A stretch of DNA of 64,000 nt from an uncultured Psychroserpens sp. (GTDB lineage: Bacteria > Bacteroidota > Bacteroidia > Flavobacteriales > Flavobacteriaceae): NCBI RefSeq assembly GCF_947500255.1, contig NZ_CANMRL010000003.1, positions 248,001 through 312,000 of the forward strand, read 5' to 3'. Within the stretch, counting starts at the first letter, position 1. The number at the start of each line of letters is the position of its first letter. The notes under the pieces are model-generated. The model was given only the letters and a program-made list of their open reading frames with translations, did no database searches and had not been told where the DNA came from. Of the stretch, positions 26,314 to 35,696 are shown one piece after another. Both the position numbers and the translations under genes were made by a program.

Positions 26314-27777
26314 TTATTCATTGTAAAAATATACGTTATCCACCCATATATCTGAGATAGTTGCATCTGAAACGAAGAACAGTTGTCCTAAGTTAGCAAG
26401 GTCTGAAAACCCTGAAAAGTTAGAAATTGGAATGTCTAAACTTAACCAACCATTTTCATCAGCATTTCCTAAAGCAGTAGAATTCAATATAAAGTCCCCA
26501 CTTGTTGATGAACCAGTACCTGTTCCACTTTCAAGAGATAATCTTATAAAATCACCACCATCGATAGCTTCTCTAATATTAATATCTACATGCAAATGAG
26601 ACATTGCACTTATATCAACTAAAGACACCGTTTCATAAGTTCCAATACTAACAAAGTTTAGCATTGTATAGTTTATAATATTATCAAGTCCACCTCCTGG
26701 TAAAGGCACTTGTAAATCAACATCATTAGGATCTGCTCCAGCACCACCTTGTGTAGTTGCAAACTGAAAGAAACCATTATAGTGTCTTACAGGAACATTT
26801 GTATACGCATCACTAAAGAGCGACACAACGTTTGCAGGGTCTCTTGTTGGAATAGGAGCGCTAGGGAATGGACCATTAGATGTGAGTTCTAAAGAACCTT
26901 CTGCTGAATTAGCACCAACACTAGCTGTAATAGTAGTAGTACCTACTCCAATAACTGTTATTTCACCCGATTCTGAAACTGTTGCTACAGATTCATTAGA
27001 AGATGAAAAGTCAAAGTAACTAGGAGCTGCATTAACTGTTTGATTAATGCCTGTAGGTAAATTAACGGTATATGAAGTTCCTGAAATCTGAATAGTAGAA
27101 CCCACAAAAGCTTCTTGTACAAGAGAAGCACCACTAAAGATTCGAGGTACTTCTTGACCTAGAGTTCCTAGGTTTTCAAATCGTAGTTCGTCTATCCAAA
27201 ATGTAAATCCAAAACCATTTGTGCTTTGTGTTCCAGCAGAAAAGAGAAACATTCCCTTTTCTTGAACAAGTTTAGAAGGGTCTGGGATTGGGATTATATA
27301 TTTTTTCCAATCTGTCGATAATTGAACATTAGGAAAACTTACTGCGTATTCATTCTCTACAAAATCGGTTCCAAAACCTGCCTCAACAATACCTGTTGTA
27401 GAGCCTTTAGCCCAGAACGTTAAGGCATCATACTGTGTTAAATTTCTACCAGCTCCAGCATCTTCAAAAATTCCGCCTATAAATCCTCCGTCTGGATCAT
27501 TAGGTGCAGGTACATCTATTCTAATTGATATACTTCCTTCAAAAGCTTCACCATTATCAGTACCAAAACCATTGACATTTGCCCCGTCAGCAGGGTCAAA
27601 CGAATTGAAAAACTCTTCTGTAAGTCCGATTGGTGTATCTGTAAAAATATCACCTATAGTGGGAAATGTAGCTGGAATTGCGTCATCAGAAATATCTCTC
27701 TCACATCCATAAGTAAGGCTTAGAATCAACCCTAATAAGAATGCATTGTTTAATTTGATTAATTTCATTGTTTTCAT
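26314..27777 (-). CDS. surface lipoprotein with two carbohydrate-binding modules and an Ig-like domain
   Basis: Start taken at the ATG at 27777 (MKTMKLIKLNN; another ATG follows at 27768). This gives a lipobox with Cys25 (LTYGC) followed by ERDISDD, an acidic export signal. Residues ~50-205 form a beta-sandwich ending FWIDELRFENLG. A Big_2-like Ig domain (ESVATVSESGEITVIGVGTTTITA) spans ~215-300. A second sandwich starts VVSLFSDAYTNVPV and ends IWVDNVYFYNE. That last module resembles the one in the 695-residue protein of the SusCD operon (VISMFSNTYALDVNV to FIDNVYFYKS). Likely glucan-binding; no catalytic motif seen. Confidence 0.78.
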   Translation of the reverse strand: MKTMKLIKLNNAFLLGLILSLTYGCERDISDDAIPATFPTIGDIFTDTPIGLTEEFFNSFDPADGANVNGFGTDNGEAFEGSISIRIDVPAPNDPDGGFIGGIFEDAGAGRNLTQYDALTFWAKGSTTGIVEAGFGTDFVENEYAVSFPNVQLSTDWKKYIIPIPDPSKLVQEKGMFLFSAGTQSTNGFGFTFWIDELRFENLGTLGQEVPRIFSGASLVQEAFVGSTIQISGTSYTVNLPTGINQTVNAAPSYFDFSSSNESVATVSESGEITVIGVGTTTITASVGANSAEGSLELTSNGPFPSAPIPTRDPANVVSLFSDAYTNVPVRHYNGFFQFATTQGGAGADPNDVDLQVPLPGGGLDNIINYTMLNFVSIGTYETVSLVDISAMSHLHVDINIREAIDGGDFIRLSLESGTGTGSSTSGDFILNSTALGNADENGWLSLDIPISNFSGFSDLANLGQLFFVSDATISDIWVDNVYFYNE

Positions 27778-27787
27778 TGTTTCGTTT

Positions 27788-30700
27788 TTATTTTCCAATA
27801 TTGATATGTACATAGGTTCTAATCTCCCACTCTGAGCCATCAGAAAATCCAGCTGGACTTAATATTGGTTGTGGTGGAAAGTCATCAGTAAATGTGTTCG
27901 TAGGAGAATACCTAGGTGAGAATTGATCTAGAGCTCTCCAGGTTCCTCTTATTCCAATTCGTGTACTTGGTAGAATAAACCAATCAGGTTTACCCAATGA
28001 GGTTGACACGTCTAGCATTAATTGCATTGGAAATGTTAAGTTAAAATCCCTATGGTAATCAAAAGGCCCCCAATCATTAACTTTTACATGTGTTCGTACA
28101 CTCATTTTCTTGTAAATCATTCTGATATCTGCACCAAAACGATCAATTGTTCTATCACTATCACCATTAGCTTGTCCATTTCCGTAGTAGAAATTACCAA
28201 TCAACCCTAAGTCTGGGCTAATTTTAGATACCATTCTAGAATGTAATTCCCATAAGTCGTCAGCAGGTACTGATGTTGGGAATGCAAAAAATGTACGATT
28301 AGCTTGGAAACCAATATGAGCATCCATTGTTGTAGGAAGGTGACGGAATACAAATCCTAAATTCATTGCAAATTTAGCATCTTCAGCTCTATCATTATCC
28401 CACGAATACATCCATGTTCCAGGTGTTGGATCGTAGGTAAGTAATAATTCAGCTCCTGTGGTTTCTCTATTACCATTTCTTACTGCGAAAGGATCGCTAA
28501 TAACATTTCTTAATCTCCCAGGTGCATCACCACCGTTGGGCATAGGGTCAACTAACGGTTTTTGATACATAAAGTTTGGTGCAATTTGAAAATCGCCCAT
28601 TGTATATGTGAAACCACTTAAAATACTAGACACATTTCCACTACCAGAATCTCTCAATTTCCACCCTGTGAAGGTTTGCGTTTGATCGGCTCCGCCATTA
28701 GCAACTAAGCCCATGATAGCTCCTTGGGCATACCAATTAAACTTACCACCTCCATAAGTGATTTTTGCTTTAGCACCCCAATTGTCTTTGCTTTGTACTT
28801 CATCTAATACAACCTCTCCGTTGTCGATATCTTGATATGTACTGCCATTTAATGGACTTCCACCCCAGATTGCCCCAAGTGTCACTCCTACTTTGCCAAA
28901 ATCTCTTTCTACAACAAGTGTTGCGCGTTCTGTTGGCCATGCTGGAATAATACCACTTCGTACTTGATTGGCATCCAATACACGTTGACCATTTTCATCA
29001 AATTCTAAATCGGTTTCAATATCTCTATGGTATATACCAGTAATTTCATAATCACCAACTTTACGTTGATATTTTAATAAAGCGGTTGGATTAGCTCCCC
29101 ACCATAATTGAGGTCCGAATGCTGCTTTTAAACCATTAAGAGATCCTTTACCGTTGAATTCCATCCCAAGTATCTCACCATTATAAATATCTAAGTTTGG
29201 ACCGTAATTAGCTTCAGGATACAATCCGAAGAAATCGCCTTCATATCCCCAATGGTAATGCCCAGTTCTGTAAAAACCTTTGATATCAGCATATTTTGTA
29301 TTCCATTCGAATTCGGCATTATAAACTCTTAGTCTGTTAAAGTCATTGATTTCTACATCTAAATCATTACCTCCTTCAACACCAACAACAGTAATTGGTC
29401 TACCTACATTCTCATAAAATATTTCATCAATTGGGTTTTCAGCTACATTACCCAAAATATTAAAGTTCACATTAGCTCTCATATTTGGAGCTGGATTACC
29501 TTCAATTCCGACGAAATACGACTGCATATGATCAAAACCTAATTGATTAGGAAATACATTAGCATTAGGATCTTCAGTTTCAGGAGTAGTTATCAAACTT
29601 CCACCAGTACTAAATGTTGTAAAACGTGCACCGAGGTTACTGATTCTTATTTTCTGACTTCCGCCGCCACCTAAAGCAGCTTTATCTCCTCTTGCTCTGA
29701 GTACAGCGTCCATTAATTCAATATTATCAAAGTAATTTGACATGAACTCTGGAGTCATTTCAGGATTGTAAGGATCTAATTTATGTACTTCTTTAAGTGC
29801 ATAATAAGCAGCTCTAGGATATAATGTGTAAAGTCCTCTAGCATCTGTTGGTCCTTTTGCACAAATACCAAACCACTCCTCATTCATATTGAGATCACCT
29901 TCTTTTGCTTGATCTCTACTATATCCACCATTTGGCCAAACGGCAACATTATCATGAACATCTAAGTTTTCAGTTTGTTTATATTTCCACCAACCATCAC
30001 TAAATTGGAATGTAAAACCTCCAATAGAATTATTAGCTTTACCCATTCCAGAGGCGTTTTCATATATATCTTTCCAATTTCCAACATTATAATAGGCTTG
30101 AGAATATTGATCTTCTTGATTATCTCTTGCATTAAATGCATCGCCACCAAATTCTGCAAAGAGGATTGGTAGGTTTAGTTTATCCTTAACTTCTTGAAAA
30201 GCATTTCCAAACGAAACACCTCTATACATATTAGTACCATATATATCTATGTCTGTACATTCATCTTTTACTAGATCTATATAAAGTAAATCTCCATTAC
30301 AAATAGCAACCGGATGAGATTGATCTATAGCTTTAACTTCTAGAGAGGCATCGTTGAAGGCTTTATATAAAGCTCGTGCAGCAGCAATTTTATTAGGATC
30401 TTCGGCACCATCAATGGGAATGGCTTCGGTTTCTGCACCAGTCCAAGACAAATGATAGTTATTTTCATTACCTATCATATACAATAATAATCCTGGTGTA
30501 TTCTTATAAGTATTTGCCATATCACGTGCTTCCTTCATCAAGATTTCTCTAGTGGCTTGATCTGCATAATTGGTTTGTGGAGTCCAGGCTCCATCAATTG
30601 TTAGACCATATGCACCAAACGTAATATTAAGCATGGTGTAGATCCCGTAGTTTTCATATATATAAGTAATCCACTTAGGAGGAAGCCCATATGTTCTTAT

Positions 30701-30970
30701 GGCATTAACACCCATGTTTTTAAGTAATGGCATTTCGCCATCTAACGCAGCTCTAATAATATCATCAGATTCTGCCCAAATACCAGCATCTGTAATTGTT
30801 GTCCCAATAGGTACATAATCCCAATTGACACCATTAACCATGAAATCTTTTCCATCCACTTTTAATTTCATTCCGTCTATACTTTTATCAACAACAACGT
30901 TGTTAGATTGAGCTAAAACTGAAAATGTTACTAGGAAAAGAAAGAGTACAAGAAAATTGTTCTTCATCAT
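27788..30970 (-). CDS. clan GH-A (GH2-like TIM-barrel) glycosidase fused to an outer-membrane beta-barrel
   Basis: 1060 residues. Signal peptide 1-20 (SVLAQ). Residues ~27-430 form a TIM barrel of the GH2/clan A type: KLKVDGKDFMVNGVNWDYVP start, acid/base candidate E169 in YMIGNENNYH, nucleophile candidate E273 in PILFAEFGGDAF, and FQFSDGWWK. From about residue 450 to the end the chain changes to repeated amphipathic strands with Gly, Tyr and Trp, separated by polar loops (VTLGAIWGG, KFNWYAQGAIMG, FQIAPNFMYQKP, AHIGFQANRTFFAF, WEIRTYVHINIGK), typical of an outer-membrane barrel. The reading frame is continuous. It is first in the glucan operon. Substrate is inferred to be beta-glucan; the exact GH family is not certain. 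Confidence 0.8.
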   Translation of the reverse strand: MMKNNFLVLFLFLVTFSVLAQSNNVVVDKSIDGMKLKVDGKDFMVNGVNWDYVPIGTTITDAGIWAESDDIIRAALDGEMPLLKNMGVNAIRTYGLPPKWITYIYENYGIYTMLNITFGAYGLTIDGAWTPQTNYADQATREILMKEARDMANTYKNTPGLLLYMIGNENNYHLSWTGAETEAIPIDGAEDPNKIAAARALYKAFNDASLEVKAIDQSHPVAICNGDLLYIDLVKDECTDIDIYGTNMYRGVSFGNAFQEVKDKLNLPILFAEFGGDAFNARDNQEDQYSQAYYNVGNWKDIYENASGMGKANNSIGGFTFQFSDGWWKYKQTENLDVHDNVAVWPNGGYSRDQAKEGDLNMNEEWFGICAKGPTDARGLYTLYPRAAYYALKEVHKLDPYNPEMTPEFMSNYFDNIELMDAVLRARGDKAALGGGGSQKIRISNLGARFTTFSTGGSLITTPETEDPNANVFPNQLGFDHMQSYFVGIEGNPAPNMRANVNFNILGNVAENPIDEIFYENVGRPITVVGVEGGNDLDVEINDFNRLRVYNAEFEWNTKYADIKGFYRTGHYHWGYEGDFFGLYPEANYGPNLDIYNGEILGMEFNGKGSLNGLKAAFGPQLWWGANPTALLKYQRKVGDYEITGIYHRDIETDLEFDENGQRVLDANQVRSGIIPAWPTERATLVVERDFGKVGVTLGAIWGGSPLNGSTYQDIDNGEVVLDEVQSKDNWGAKAKITYGGGKFNWYAQGAIMGLVANGGADQTQTFTGWKLRDSGSGNVSSILSGFTYTMGDFQIAPNFMYQKPLVDPMPNGGDAPGRLRNVISDPFAVRNGNRETTGAELLLTYDPTPGTWMYSWDNDRAEDAKFAMNLGFVFRHLPTTMDAHIGFQANRTFFAFPTSVPADDLWELHSRMVSKISPDLGLIGNFYYGNGQANGDSDRTIDRFGADIRMIYKKMSVRTHVKVNDWGPFDYHRDFNLTFPMQLMLDVSTSLGKPDWFILPSTRIGIRGTWRALDQFSPRYSPTNTFTDDFPPQPILSPAGFSDGSEWEIRTYVHINIGK

Positions 30971-31139
30971 TTAGTTGTTTTTAAGTTAGTAATTAAAGGA
31001 TTGGATTTTATGGTTTTGATTAAAAACCTCGTCATTTCAATTTGAAAAACCTTACCACACCTTTTTAGGATACTTGATAGGTAAATTTAGTCTTACATAT
31101 TAATAAAATGCTAAAAATGACCTCAACAAAAAACATACA

Positions 31140-31167
31140 TCGCAAAAAAAACGTCTCTTTTTTGCGA
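31140..31167 (-). terminator. hairpin, possible terminator of the regulator gene
   Basis: Ten-pair stem (TCGCAAAAAA 31140-31149 with TTTTTTGCGA 31158-31167) around an eight-base loop, downstream of the regulator gene on the - strand. The T-rich part lies inside the arm and not after it, so its terminator role is uncertain. Confidence 0.4.
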
Positions 31168-31218
31168 AATACGCAGTTATCGTTCTGTTTAACACATATT
31201 AAAACTACGTTAAACAAT

Positions 31219-31295
31219 ACAACTACAACGTTGTAATTTGTTAAAAAAACCTAAATGTATAGGAATTGTATAGGTGAAATAGTCGAGTGTATAGT
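31219..31295 (+). promoter_or_regulatory. shared glucan-regulon promoter module, copy 1
   Basis: ACAACTACAACG (31219-31230) runs into a perfect 12 bp palindrome TACAACGTTGTA (31224-31235). TGTATAGG follows at 31256 and again at 31267, and TGTATAGT at 31288, giving pitches of 11 and 21 bases. Upstream of susC the same block order recurs with near-identical spacing. Confidence 0.6.
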
Positions 31296-31297
31296 GA

Positions 31298-34105
31298 CTA
31301 AATTTCTAAAATATAATTTGTTAAGCTAGATTCGTGTGGTAATTCCATTTTTTTTCGAAGTCTATAACGTTTCACTTCTACACTTCGTGATGAAATATTT
31401 AGCAAAGGAGCGATTTCTTTTGAAGACAGATTTAACCGTAAATATGCACAAAGTTTAAGATCATTAGGTGTTAATGACGGATGTTTTGCCTTTACTTTTT
31501 TCAAGAAATCTTTATCAGCATTATTAAATGCTTCTTCAAAAAATTTCCAATCGTCTGTATTGTTTAAGTTTTTATCAATAATCTTAATCACTGGATTTAA
31601 ACCTTCTGTTTCATTGACACTTTTCAGCTCTTCTTTGATATTATTCAAAAACTCGTTCTTTTTAATTAAGCTCATAGTCGATATAGCCAACTCACGATTT
31701 TTATTATCTATATCTTGTTTTAATTGCTCATTTCTTAACGACATTAATTGCTGCTCATTCTCTAATTCTTTAAGCTCTAATTCTCTCTCAGCTTCTATAA
31801 TTAGCTTCTCTTTCTGCTTCTTATAATTTCTTTTATAGACATTATGCATAATAATTGAGAACGCCATCACTGACAGTACATAAAGAAAAACCATAAGATT
31901 AGATAAGTACCACGGTTTATCTATCGTGAATGAGTACTCGGCCACATTATCAGTCATTTGATTACCTACTCTACCTCGTACATAAAATGTATAATCCCCA
32001 AAAGGCAAATTTTTAAATAATTCTGAAGGAGAACTAGACCATGAACTCCATTTATTGTAGTTTCCATCAAGTTTATATTGATATTCAGACTCTAGATATT
32101 TATCAAATTCGGCAATACTATATGTAAAGGCGAAATTATTATTCTTATTATGAAACTCTTTTTTTACACTAGGTTCTATCATTTTGCTATCAGAATCCAA
32201 TGCGTAATTAGATATAGAGTTGATTTTTATACGGTAAGATTGGTTTCTCATCTTAGATAAGTCTACAATAATGTATCCTGAGGATGTTCCAATAAGATAT
32301 TCTTGATTATCAATAGGAATAATATTTTCATAGCCTGTTAAACTCTCCCTTAAATCACTAGGTAATGGTATTCTATTAATTTGTGGTGTATCACTAAGGA
32401 GTCCAGGCGATATATAATTGACATTTCTTTTTGAAAAACTCCAAAGTTTACCAGGAGTATTCACCAGTTTACCTGATACATATGTTTCTGCATGATAAAC
32501 CTTACTTAGGATGGTGTCTTTTTGAAATGAATTAGATGAAACATCATAAGAATAAATCCCTTGACTATAGGCATACAATACATTTGAGTTATATTTAATC
32601 AAACTTGAGTGTAGCCCTTTTTTAACAGAACTTTCCTTTTTCACCTTCAATACTTTAGTGTAATCATCATTAAGGTCTAATTTAAAAACCCCTTTGTACT
32701 CATGACTTACAAATACTTGACTGCTATCGAGTAGTTCAAAAAATTTAGATGAGATATCAAATCCGTCAATCTTATTTCTAAACTGCCATTCATTATTAAC
32801 TTTTTGTAAAACGCTTAAACCAGCATAACTCCCTTTCAATAATAAATTTTCATTATTGGGTACTTGCTTTATTCTCCAAGTTCCTTCAATATCTGATATT
32901 TGTTGTATCCCATTTTCGCTGATTACGAAGGTTCCAAGATCATGACCACAAAAAAGCGTGTTGTCATAAACTTCTAGACACCAGACCTGACCTTTGGTAC
33001 CATCTACAAGTTTAAATTCTTCTAAAGAATTTAGAGGTTTGACAAAAAGTCCTTGATTTGTTCCTAAATACAATTTATCATTATAGACTTTTGCGGCATG
33101 TACAGCTCCCAACTGGCCTTTTTTATCATTATATACTCTAAATGGTGATGAGCTATTAATACAATTAATTCCATTATCTAAACCCAACCATATATTATCA
33201 TTTTTATCTTCAAAAACAGAAAGTACCGTATTGTTTGACAGTCCATTATTTTGATTTAATGCATATGATATATTTCCTTCTTTATTAAGATTAATAATTC
33301 CGTTGGAAATCGTGCCAATTGCAAAACTTCCATCTTCTAGCCTAACACTACTGTATATTGTAAGATTTGAAATAATATCATTGGCTGGGATATTCCATTT
33401 AGACAATTGACCATTATCAAATACAAAAAAACCTTTTTGATTGGTTTGTATGATAAATTTGCCATCGATATTAAAAATATTTATGATTCTATTCGATTTT
33501 AGAATATCATTATCTGAAAACAATGTTTCCTTACCATTTTCAATTTTAAATATTCCTTGATTTAATTTTTGGTAATAAATAGTATTGTTAACCTCAACCA
33601 TCTTAGTTAAAGTTGTCTCGGAGCTAATAATTTTGAATTCTTTCGAATTTGTGTCATAGCTATAAAGTCTATCTAAAGATTGAAATACTATAAACTTATC
33701 TAAAGCTATAATATTCCAAACTTGTTCATCTTCAATCATTGGTGATTGAAGATCTTTAGATAATGATGTATAGGTTAATTGATTAAAATTATTACGCTCC
33801 CAATAACCAAACTCCATGTAGCAGCCTGTATATATTCTATCTCCAACAGCTTTAACCGAACGTAATATGGTTTGGTTAGGTGTTTCATATAACTTCCATT
33901 CGGCACCATTAAACTCTAATAAACCAATATTATTAGCAACATAGATGTAATCGTTATCAGATTGAGATATAGACCAATTTTGAGTTTCTGCCTTGTATAT
34001 ATCAGACGGATAGATTTGTATAGGTAGGATTTCCTGAGCACTAACGAGACCATGTAATACGAAAAAAAGAAAAATTATTACGCTTCGAGATATTGACATT
34101 TGCAC
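31298..34105 (-). CDS. membrane-spanning ligand-sensing regulator: beta-propeller, Y_Y_Y domain, LuxR-type HTH
   Basis: 935 residues. Signal peptide 1-23. Two-component-regulator-type propeller repeats span to ~640 (motifs such as VFEDKNDNIWLGLDNGIN). A Y_Y_Y-type Ig domain follows at ~650-725 (YQYKLDGNYNKWSSW; GDYTFYVRGR), then one transmembrane helix at ~734-756, a coiled coil to ~830, and a C-terminal LuxR/GerE-like helix-turn-helix (LTPNDLKLCAYLRLNLSSKEIAPLLN). There is no kinase or receiver domain, so a periplasmic sugar signal would pass directly to the DNA-binding end. It lies just upstream of the glucan operon and is the likely activator. Confidence 0.85.
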   Translation of the reverse strand: MQMSISRSVIIFLFFVLHGLVSAQEILPIQIYPSDIYKAETQNWSISQSDNDYIYVANNIGLLEFNGAEWKLYETPNQTILRSVKAVGDRIYTGCYMEFGYWERNNFNQLTYTSLSKDLQSPMIEDEQVWNIIALDKFIVFQSLDRLYSYDTNSKEFKIISSETTLTKMVEVNNTIYYQKLNQGIFKIENGKETLFSDNDILKSNRIINIFNIDGKFIIQTNQKGFFVFDNGQLSKWNIPANDIISNLTIYSSVRLEDGSFAIGTISNGIINLNKEGNISYALNQNNGLSNNTVLSVFEDKNDNIWLGLDNGINCINSSSPFRVYNDKKGQLGAVHAAKVYNDKLYLGTNQGLFVKPLNSLEEFKLVDGTKGQVWCLEVYDNTLFCGHDLGTFVISENGIQQISDIEGTWRIKQVPNNENLLLKGSYAGLSVLQKVNNEWQFRNKIDGFDISSKFFELLDSSQVFVSHEYKGVFKLDLNDDYTKVLKVKKESSVKKGLHSSLIKYNSNVLYAYSQGIYSYDVSSNSFQKDTILSKVYHAETYVSGKLVNTPGKLWSFSKRNVNYISPGLLSDTPQINRIPLPSDLRESLTGYENIIPIDNQEYLIGTSSGYIIVDLSKMRNQSYRIKINSISNYALDSDSKMIEPSVKKEFHNKNNNFAFTYSIAEFDKYLESEYQYKLDGNYNKWSSWSSSPSELFKNLPFGDYTFYVRGRVGNQMTDNVAEYSFTIDKPWYLSNLMVFLYVLSVMAFSIIMHNVYKRNYKKQKEKLIIEAERELELKELENEQQLMSLRNEQLKQDIDNKNRELAISTMSLIKKNEFLNNIKEELKSVNETEGLNPVIKIIDKNLNNTDDWKFFEEAFNNADKDFLKKVKAKHPSLTPNDLKLCAYLRLNLSSKEIAPLLNISSRSVEVKRYRLRKKMELPHESSLTNYILEI

Positions 34106-34107
34106 TT

Positions 34108-34187
34108 ATTGTATAGAATTGTGTACAATATACGATTTTGTATGGTTTACATAAATAGTAAATTACAACCTATACAGATGCATTACA
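34108..34187 (+). promoter_or_regulatory. octamer sites upstream of the regulator gene (possible autoregulation)
   Basis: TGTATAGA at 34110 and TGTGTACA at 34120 lie just before the ATG. A reverse copy CCTATACA lies at 34169-34176, with TGTA on - again 11 bases further. A reverse CCTATACA sits at a similar distance before susC. Confidence 0.4.
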
Positions 34188-34213
34188 TTATAAATTAATT
34201 TTAGTAGAAAAAT

Positions 34214-35659
34214 TTAATGTCGTATCTGCTTAGCTATTTTATGCTCAAACTCTTCAAATTTTTTGTCTAAAGTGTGTATAGATTTTTTCTTATCATTCTC
34301 ATTCATGAATGAATAATGAATACTGTTATATACATACTCTTTTATTTTTTCGTATGAAGGTGTATAATTAGAAGCTAATAGCATATACTCATTAGATAAA
34401 TTATTTCTTGAGACACCAGAGTCATCAGTTGAAATAACCAGAGGTACGCCATAACTAGAGTAAATTAAATAAGGATGCTCTCTTCCTTCAACTCCTAATA
34501 TGAACTTATTGCTTGTCAAATTTATTTCAATTGCAGCTTGATTTTTTAGCTTTGATAATAGTTCGTAGGAATCCTTTTCATATGGCAAATCCACTCCATG
34601 GCCTATCCTCTGAGCTTGCGCTATGTCTAAGGCTTGATTAATATGAAACAATAGATTTTTAGGCCTCACCATACCTGAAGTTAGTTCCCCTGCGTGTAAA
34701 GCTCTATTAACATCTGGATATTTTCTTTTTAGATAATTGAACATTTGCATGTGTAGTGTATAATCTTTAAGAGCAGTATAATTATTCTCAGGAGCTACAA
34801 TATTAACACCCACGAGTAATGGTGACTTTGTAGCAGCTATATATGCCGAAAGAAGGTCTGTATATACTTGTAACGGTTCTAGTACCCTAACACCATAGCT
34901 TTGAAATCGCATTGTGAAACTTTCAGTATCTATACCATTATGATCTTTTGTGAGCTTATCTACAAATTCATCAATCTCCTTATCAAACGTTTTATCATTA
35001 AAATATATAGAATCTATATCTTTCAATATATTATCAACTTCTTGTTGTGTTTTTGCATTTTCTAATAAGGTGTTTAAAGTATTGTCTGTGGGAAAATAGT
35101 CATTACTAGATATACCAACAGCACTTATCATGGTTTCAATATATGAGACATTTTCGTTGATAGCTCTTTCTTTTAATATATTAAGTCCTACATCCATATA
35201 TTCATCGGAAACAGCTCCGAAATAACCAAAAGTGTTGAAAAATTGTAAATCTGGTGGTGGTTCAGAATGATTATGATTACCAAAATCTAAATCAGACCAC
35301 AGCTCTAATAATTGTCTATAAAGCATTGTATTCTCAATAACTTCGTCTGCTGTTAATAATTTACATGTATTGGTTTTACTTATGTCTGTAACTATTTTCA
35401 AGCTACAGCTATCAATTCTCCAATCTTTATGTTTTACCCAATTTAAATAAGTTTCAGCATATATAGATCCAGTATAGTGATGATGAATATCACCACCTTT
35501 GGGCATGTTGGTGAAAAATTGATTAAGCTTTGCGATGTCATTCTTTTCTATCATCATTTCATAGTACTCAGATGTGGTTTCAAAATCAGATCTTTCTTTA
35601 GGCTCATTACAGCTTAATATGCAAAGGCAAACACTTATTATTATAAAATTGTTTTTCAT
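34214..35659 (-). CDS. secreted adenosine deaminase lipoprotein (ADGF-like)
   Basis: Deaminates adenosine to inosine. Lipobox with Cys17 (CLCILSC) indicates export. Metal and catalytic motifs are complete: GDIHHHYTGS (H59/H61), ALHAGELTSG, AQRIGHGVDLPYE and VISTDDSGVSR. The ~480-residue length with an N-terminal extension before HHH resembles extracellular ADGF-type deaminases more than the ~330-residue cytosolic type. It is last in the purine operon (37 bases after the nucleoside hydrolase-like gene), so extracellular or periplasmic adenosine is the probable substrate. Confidence 0.88.
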   Translation of the reverse strand: MKNNFIIISVCLCILSCNEPKERSDFETTSEYYEMMIEKNDIAKLNQFFTNMPKGGDIHHHYTGSIYAETYLNWVKHKDWRIDSCSLKIVTDISKTNTCKLLTADEVIENTMLYRQLLELWSDLDFGNHNHSEPPPDLQFFNTFGYFGAVSDEYMDVGLNILKERAINENVSYIETMISAVGISSNDYFPTDNTLNTLLENAKTQQEVDNILKDIDSIYFNDKTFDKEIDEFVDKLTKDHNGIDTESFTMRFQSYGVRVLEPLQVYTDLLSAYIAATKSPLLVGVNIVAPENNYTALKDYTLHMQMFNYLKRKYPDVNRALHAGELTSGMVRPKNLLFHINQALDIAQAQRIGHGVDLPYEKDSYELLSKLKNQAAIEINLTSNKFILGVEGREHPYLIYSSYGVPLVISTDDSGVSRNNLSNEYMLLASNYTPSYEKIKEYVYNSIHYSFMNENDKKKSIHTLDKKFEEFEHKIAKQIRH

Positions 35660-35696
35660 AAGATTGGTTTATTTTTTTACAGCTATCACAATAGCA

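Larger units (their letters stand above)
30971..31297. other. 327-base intergenic region: promoter region of the glucan operon
   Basis: No gene-quality frame. It holds the shared regulatory module at 31219-31295 and a hairpin at 31140-31167, described separately. The rest is AT-rich leader. Confidence 0.65.
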
